From NCBI GenBank assembly GCA_946497265.1, contig CAMMKL010000073.1:1-9200 (forward strand): a stretch of 9,200 bases of DNA, given 5' to 3'. Below, in pieces: positions 5,966 to 9,200 of this stretch. The stretch is from an uncultured Clostridia bacterium (lineage in GTDB: Bacteria; Bacillota; Clostridia; Oscillospirales; Acutalibacteraceae). Each line of letters opens with the position of its first letter. The first letter of the stretch is position 1. The position numbers were made by a program, and so were the translations under genes. Under the pieces are notes generated by a model that was not told the DNA's origin, did not search any database, and worked only from the letters and a program-made list of their open reading frames with translations.

Positions 5966-6102
5966 GGGATACCTCCTATGTACTGAATTCAAACGGGACG
6001 CCGGCGCCCCTATCTGCCAAACCGGCATATTCCTCACAAAGCCGGCGTATCCCATGTTCTTCCAAAATCCTCGATGCTGTTTTGGGACGCCGGTTTTTGC
6101 TT
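5966..6102 (-). promoter_or_regulatory. Structured 5' leader with alternative base-pairing, upstream of the regulatory operon
   Basis: The predicted leader is about 138 nt. In RNA sense, segment A1 (CCGGCGUCCC, 6093-6084) can pair with B (GGGAUACGCCGGC, 6053-6041). B can instead pair with A2 (a second CCGGCGUCCC, 6004-5995). B's GGGAUAC is also perfectly complementary to GUAUCCC at 5972-5966, which ends the Shine-Dalgarno region of the first gene. A1:B is preceded by AAAAA and followed by UUUG. A further small hairpin UGCC-GGUUU-GGCA lies at 6026-6014. It matches no riboswitch class I know. Confidence 0.35.
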
Positions 6103-6107
6103 ATCAC
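5976..6107 (-). CDS. Possible 43-codon ORF overlapping the leader
   Basis: A frame opens at GTG 6107 and ends at TAG 5978, whose stop abuts the GAGG of the next gene. The predicted residues look protein-like (RILEEHGIRRLCEEYAGLAD in the middle). However, the only strong start, GTG 6107, sits next to the -10 element, so a transcript from that promoter would start inside the codon frame. It also overlaps the repeats described for the leader. It could be a gene remnant or chance. Confidence 0.15.
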   Translation of the reverse strand: MISKNRRPKTASRILEEHGIRRLCEEYAGLADRGAGVPFEFST

Positions 6108-6108
6108 T

Positions 6109-6136
6109 ATTATAACATATTACTTTTTATCAGCAA
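6109..6136 (-). promoter_or_regulatory. Promoter of the minus-strand regulatory operon
   Basis: On the minus strand, TATAAT at 6114-6109 is preceded by TG at 6117-6116 (extended -10). TTGCTG at 6136-6131 is a partial -35 with a 16-nt spacer. Transcription would start near 6102. It faces away from the serC promoter at 6283-6311; the 146 nt between them are AT-rich and contain a lone TTTTAACAA Rex-like half-site near 6213-6221 but no full operator. Confidence 0.7.
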
Positions 6137-6282
6137 GAACATTTTTGGGCATTTCTACAAATTTCTTCCATTGTTTCCTTTCATTGTCCGTCCATAAAAC
6201 ACATTGCAACAAATTTTAACAAAAGTGTACATGATTTCAACACAGAATCGGTCTTTTTGCTGTGATTTTACAAAGTATTTCA

Positions 6283-6311
6283 TTGACTATCTACACGGAT
6301 CGTTCTATAAT
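6283..6311 (+). promoter_or_regulatory. Promoter of serC-serA
   Basis: TTGACT (6283-6288) and TATAAT (6306-6311) are separated by 17 nt, a near-consensus vegetative sigma factor promoter. The start would fall near 6318, leaving a leader of about 79 nt. That leader contains a 6-bp hairpin GTCCGG-AAGTTA-CCGGAC (6351-6368) followed after 7 nt by TTTTT. This is too separated from its T-run to call an attenuator. Confidence 0.85.
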
Positions 6312-6396
6312 AGGAGCAGTTGCCGTATAAATACTGCGGTGTGTGCCCGCGTCCGGAAGTTACCGGACCGATTATATTTTTGGGAGGTTAACATTT

Positions 6397-7482
6397 ATGA
6401 AACGCGTTTATAATTTTTCCGCCGGCCCTTCTATGCTGCCGGAAGCCGTACTGAGAAAGGCCGCCGATGAAATGCTTGATTACCAAGGCAGCGGCCAGTC
6501 GGTTATGGAGATGTCCCATCGCTCTAAGGTCTATGATGCGATTATCAAGGAAGCGGAGGCGCTTCTTCGCGAAGTGATGGAAATCCCCGACAATTACAAG
6601 GTACTCTTCCTGCAGGGAGGCGCTTCTTCCCAGTTTGCCATGGTTCCCTTAAACCTGATGAACGGGAGCGGCAAGGCCGATTACGTGTTGACCGGCCAGT
6701 GGGCCACCAAGGCGCAGAAAGAGGCTGCCCGCTACGGTGAAGTGAACGTCGTAGCTTCTTCCAAGGATAAGACCTTCACCTATATTCCCAAGCTGGACCC
6801 CGCAACCTTTACCAAAGATGCGGACTATTTTCATATCTGCATGAACAACACCATCTACGGCACCAAGTACCATACCCTGCCCGAAACCGGGAATGTGCCG
6901 CTGGTAGCCGACATTTCCTCCTGCATCCTGTCCGAACCGATCGACGTAAGCAAGTTCGGGCTGCTGTATGCCGGCGCACAAAAAAACATGGGCCCCGCCG
7001 GCCTGACCGTCGTCATCATCCGGGAAGACCTTGTCGGCCATGCGCGCGACATTACCCCCACCATGTTCAATTACCAGACCCATGTGGACAACGGCTCCAT
7101 GTTCAATACCCCGCCCTGCTACGCCATCTACATCGCCAAGCTGGTGCTGGAGTGGATTAAAAGCGAATTCGGCGGACTTGACAAGATGAAGGAATATAAT
7201 GAAAAGAAGGCTAAGATCCTTTACGATTTCCTGGACGGTTCCAAGCTCTTCAAGGGTACGGTCGTGCCCGAGGACCGCTCCCTGATGAACGTCCCCTTTG
7301 TGACCGGCGACAGCGATCTGGACGCTGCATTTGTTAAAGCAGCAGAAGCGGCCGGCTTTGTAAACCTGAAAGGCCATCGCACGGTAGGCGGTATGCGCGC
7401 TTCCATTTACAACGCTATGCCCATCGAAGGCGTAGAAAAGCTGGTCGAATTTATGAAGGAATTCGAGGCCAACCATCAATAA
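6397..7482 (+). CDS. serC: Phosphoserine aminotransferase
   Basis: The 361-residue protein is a full-length class V aminotransferase. It opens YNFSAGPSMLP, has the SHRS motif at 40-43, the phosphate-binding loop QGGASSQF at 73-80, NNTIYGT at 150-156, VADISS at 170-175, the PLP lysine K196 in GAQKN, and a C-terminal VGGMRASIYNAMP motif containing the substrate arginine. It converts 3-phosphohydroxypyruvate and glutamate to phosphoserine and 2-oxoglutarate, step two of serine synthesis; it often also serves pyridoxal phosphate synthesis. ATG at 6397 has GGGAGG 9 nt upstream; an upstream in-frame GTG at 6343 lacks a ribosome site and adds residues not seen in the family. It is 21 nt upstream of serA in the same operon. 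Confidence 0.97.
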   Translation: MKRVYNFSAGPSMLPEAVLRKAADEMLDYQGSGQSVMEMSHRSKVYDAIIKEAEALLREVMEIPDNYKVLFLQGGASSQFAMVPLNLMNGSGKADYVLTGQWATKAQKEAARYGEVNVVASSKDKTFTYIPKLDPATFTKDADYFHICMNNTIYGTKYHTLPETGNVPLVADISSCILSEPIDVSKFGLLYAGAQKNMGPAGLTVVIIREDLVGHARDITPTMFNYQTHVDNGSMFNTPPCYAIYIAKLVLEWIKSEFGGLDKMKEYNEKKAKILYDFLDGSKLFKGTVVPEDRSLMNVPFVTGDSDLDAAFVKAAEAAGFVNLKGHRTVGGMRASIYNAMPIEGVEKLVEFMKEFEANHQ

Positions 7483-7503
7483 TTTGAAAAGGTGTGTTAC
7501 ACA

Positions 7504-8667
7504 ATGTATAATGTATTAACCCTGAATAAAATTTCTCCTGTGGGACTAAACCGCTTTGGAGATCAGTACACTTGCGGCGACGCCGTAGGGCAGCCCGATG
7601 CTATCCTGGTGCGCTCCGCCTCCATGCACGAAATGGAACTGCCGGAAAACCTTCTCGCGATCGCCCGCGCGGGCGCGGGAGTAAACAACATCCCGGTAGA
7701 CTCCTGCAGCGAAAAGGGGATTGTGGTATTCAACACTCCCGGTGCAAACGCCAATGCAGTAAAGGAACTGGTGCTCTGCGGCCTGCTGCTTTCCAGCCGT
7801 AAAATAGCCGCGGCCATTGACTGGGCCAAGGGTCTTAAGGGCAAGGGCGACGAAGTGGGCAAGCTAGTGGAAAAGGGCAAAAGCTCCTTTGTCGGCCCGG
7901 AAATCCAAGGCAAAACATTGGGCGTCATCGGCTTGGGCGCCATCGGCGTACTGGTTGCGAATGCGGCCATCGGCCTGGGCATGGATGTCTACGGTTACGA
8001 TCCCTATATCTCGGTAGACGGCGCCTGGGGTCTGTCGAGCGCGGTCAACCATGCGCTTTCCCTGGATGAGATCTACGCGAACTGCGATTATATCACCGTC
8101 CATGTACCGCTGAACAACGACACCAAAGATATGATCAATGCCGAAAGCATTGCCAAAATGAAGGACGGCGTGCGCGTGCTCAACTATTCCAGAGGCGGCC
8201 TGGTAAACAACGCCGATATTATGGAAGCGATCAAATCGGGTAAAGTTGCTTCTTATGTGACCGATTTTCCATCGGACGACGTGCTCTGTGTGGAAAACAT
8301 TACGGCAATCCCCCATCTGGGTGCTTCCACCCCGGAATCGGAAGACAACTGCGCCCGCATGGCTGCCGACCAACTCAAGGATTTCCTTGAGAACGGCAAC
8401 ATCGTGAACTCTGTAAACCTCCCCTCGGTCTCCATGCCGCGCGCAGGCGATGCTAGAATCTGCGTAATTCACAAGAACGTGCCTAACATGATCTCCCCCA
8501 TCGCTGCGGCTTTGTCGGAAAACGGCATGAACATTGAGAATATGCAGAGCAAATCCAAAAAGGATTACGCCTACACCATCCTGGACGTGACCGGCCAGGT
8601 TTCGGAAGCCGCTATCGCCGCCATCCAGGCCATCGACGGCGTCGTCCGTGTGCGTGTGATTCAATAA
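7504..8667 (+). CDS. serA: D-3-phosphoglycerate dehydrogenase with C-terminal ACT domain
   Basis: The 387-residue protein is a short-form SerA. The substrate domain includes RAGAGVNNIP (55-64). The NAD-binding Rossmann motif is GVIGLGAIG (140-148). Catalytic R230 sits in NYSRGG and H271 in PHLGAST. The Glu normally between them is replaced by Asp in TDFPSDD. An ACT domain at about 318-387 is the usual serine-responsive regulatory part. The longer SerA intervening domain is absent. It oxidises 3-phosphoglycerate to 3-phosphohydroxypyruvate with NAD+, feeding serC. ATG at 7504 was preferred over an upstream GTG at 7492, which overlaps the Shine-Dalgarno sequence AAAAGGTG. A terminator follows the stop. 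Confidence 0.96.
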   Translation: MYNVLTLNKISPVGLNRFGDQYTCGDAVGQPDAILVRSASMHEMELPENLLAIARAGAGVNNIPVDSCSEKGIVVFNTPGANANAVKELVLCGLLLSSRKIAAAIDWAKGLKGKGDEVGKLVEKGKSSFVGPEIQGKTLGVIGLGAIGVLVANAAIGLGMDVYGYDPYISVDGAWGLSSAVNHALSLDEIYANCDYITVHVPLNNDTKDMINAESIAKMKDGVRVLNYSRGGLVNNADIMEAIKSGKVASYVTDFPSDDVLCVENITAIPHLGASTPESEDNCARMAADQLKDFLENGNIVNSVNLPSVSMPRAGDARICVIHKNVPNMISPIAAALSENGMNIENMQSKSKKDYAYTILDVTGQVSEAAIAAIQAIDGVVRVRVIQ

Positions 8668-8694
8668 ACCGATTCCCTAAATTGAAACGCTGCC

Positions 8695-8730
8695 AACCGG
8701 GGCGGAGGGCTTTCCTTCCGTCCCGGTTTT
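8695..8730 (+). terminator. Intrinsic terminator of serC-serA
   Basis: AACCGGG and CCCGGTT (8695-8701 and 8721-8727) pair, continued with small mismatches by CGGA and TCCG, around a CTTTCC loop region, followed by TTTTGTGTT. The U-tract is short, but the GC-rich stem and the position 28 nt after the serA stop are convincing. Confidence 0.8.
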
Positions 8731-8731
8731 G

Positions 8732-8740
8732 TGTTATACT
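8732..8740 (+). promoter_or_regulatory. Extended -10 promoter for the Crp/Fnr-family gene
   Basis: TGTTATACT has the TG-n-TATACT form and lies directly after the terminator stem. No recognisable -35 exists 16-18 nt upstream, which is within the terminator. The start would be near 8747, 33 nt before the coding sequence. Confidence 0.5.
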
Positions 8741-8779
8741 GGTTTCCATCGGAACATACGGCGTAAAGGAGCGACCACG

Positions 8780-9200
8780 TTGAACGCATCGGAAAATTTT
8801 TTCCTTTCGGGGCGGGAAGAGGCCTGGCGGATTTTTGAAACCATCCAGCCCTATAAAATATATGGGCGCAACCAGATGATATACTTTCAGGGCGACCTTG
8901 CAGAACGGTTTTATTACTTAAAAAGAGGCGGGGTCAAGATTTTTCTCAGCTCGGAAAGCGGCATGGAGAAAACCCTCGCCGTCTTAAAGCCCGGCGACGT
9001 ATTTGGCGAAGCTGCCTTTTTCGACGGCCTGCCCCGCGTATCCTCCGCCCGCACACTGGAGAAATCGGAGATTGTCTCCATCGACAGGCCCACCCTGCTG
9101 GAACATTTCCGCCAACACCCTGATCTGGCCCTCCCTCTGCTGGCGTTTTTGGCCACGCGGGGGCGTATGCGTTCCGCTCCGGTGGAGACCATGACCTTGT
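8780..9200 (+). CDS. Crp/Fnr-family transcriptional regulator, N-terminal effector domain only (cut by window edge)
   Basis: The first 140 residues, opening MNASENFFLSG, form a cyclic-nucleotide-binding-type beta-roll, with GRNQMIYFQGD, YYLKRGGVKIF, LKPGDVFGEAAFFDGLPRVSSA (cNMP pocket-like GE...R.SA) and the start of the long dimerisation helix. The DNA-binding helix-turn-helix lies beyond the edge. No cysteines are present in this part, so it is not an Fnr-type [4Fe-4S] sensor by its N-terminus; the effector is unknown. The start is TTG at 8780 with AAAGGAG 8 nt upstream; no better ATG or GTG fits the domain's beginning. It has its own extended -10 promoter after the serA terminator. Confidence 0.9.
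   Translation, partial: MNASENFFLSGREEAWRIFETIQPYKIYGRNQMIYFQGDLAERFYYLKRGGVKIFLSSESGMEKTLAVLKPGDVFGEAAFFDGLPRVSSARTLEKSEIVSIDRPTLLEHFRQHPDLALPLLAFLATRGRMRSAPVETMTL

Noticed and set aside
6041..6098. Plus-strand intrinsic terminator (CCGGCGT...ACGCCGG then TTTTT)
   Set aside because: The loop is about 33 nt and no plus-strand gene ends upstream. I treat it as part of the minus-strand leader structure, though it could stop antisense transcripts.
6205..6223. Second Rex operator in the divergent intergenic region
   Set aside because: Only one half-site (TTAACAA) matches; the other arm does not.
6649..7479. Open frame of 276 codons on the minus strand
   Set aside because: Antisense to serC, whose motifs are complete; no family resemblance in the antisense product.
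7864..8664. Open frame of 266 codons on the minus strand
   Set aside because: Antisense to serA, rich in His/Val/Asp runs typical of shadows; no promoter or ribosome site.

Overview
The window looks like chromosomal DNA of a strictly anaerobic, hydrogen-producing member of the Firmicutes (Clostridia). The reasons are the multi-subunit [FeFe]-hydrogenase genes, clostridial-type Shine-Dalgarno sites (AGGAGG), a Rex-like operator and moderate GC with AT-rich gaps. Naming a genus would be a guess. No transposon, phage, tRNA, rRNA or CRISPR array is visible.

Layout. Positions 1-5964 are all on the minus strand and read leftward. The operon starts near 6100 with a structured leader, then DRTGG-domain protein, small GHKL ATPase (anti-sigma/RsbW type), HydS-like [FeFe]-hydrogenase homologue, a 197-nt gap, a second DRTGG protein and a PHP-domain phosphoesterase. 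A 298-nt AT-rich gap with a Rex-type palindrome and extended -10 elements follows. It precedes hydC (NuoE-like), a histidine-kinase-type ATPase without kinase domain, an HndB-type [2Fe-2S] protein and hydB (NuoF-like), which runs off the left edge; the catalytic hydA is expected just beyond. On the plus strand, 6283-8730 is a serC-serA operon with a near-consensus promoter and a terminator. A Crp/Fnr-family regulator starts at 8780 and runs off the right edge.

How the genes fit together. The left unit encodes the NADH-oxidising arm of a group A3 (electron-bifurcating) hydrogenase, which couples NADH and reduced ferredoxin oxidation to H2 formation. The unit upstream looks like a sensory or regulatory module: a hydrogenase homologue that keeps the H-cluster cysteines but has Ala at the usual proton-relay Cys, flanked by ATPase and DRTGG proteins with no experimentally settled role. 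The Rex-like site in front of hydC suggests control by the NADH/NAD+ ratio. serC and serA supply the serine pathway from 3-phosphoglycerate and appear unrelated in function.

Most interesting points: the DRTGG/GHKL/HydS/DRTGG/PHP module as a possible H2- or redox-sensing system, the Rex-like operator, and a leader with mutually exclusive pairings, one of which reaches the ribosome-binding region of the first gene.
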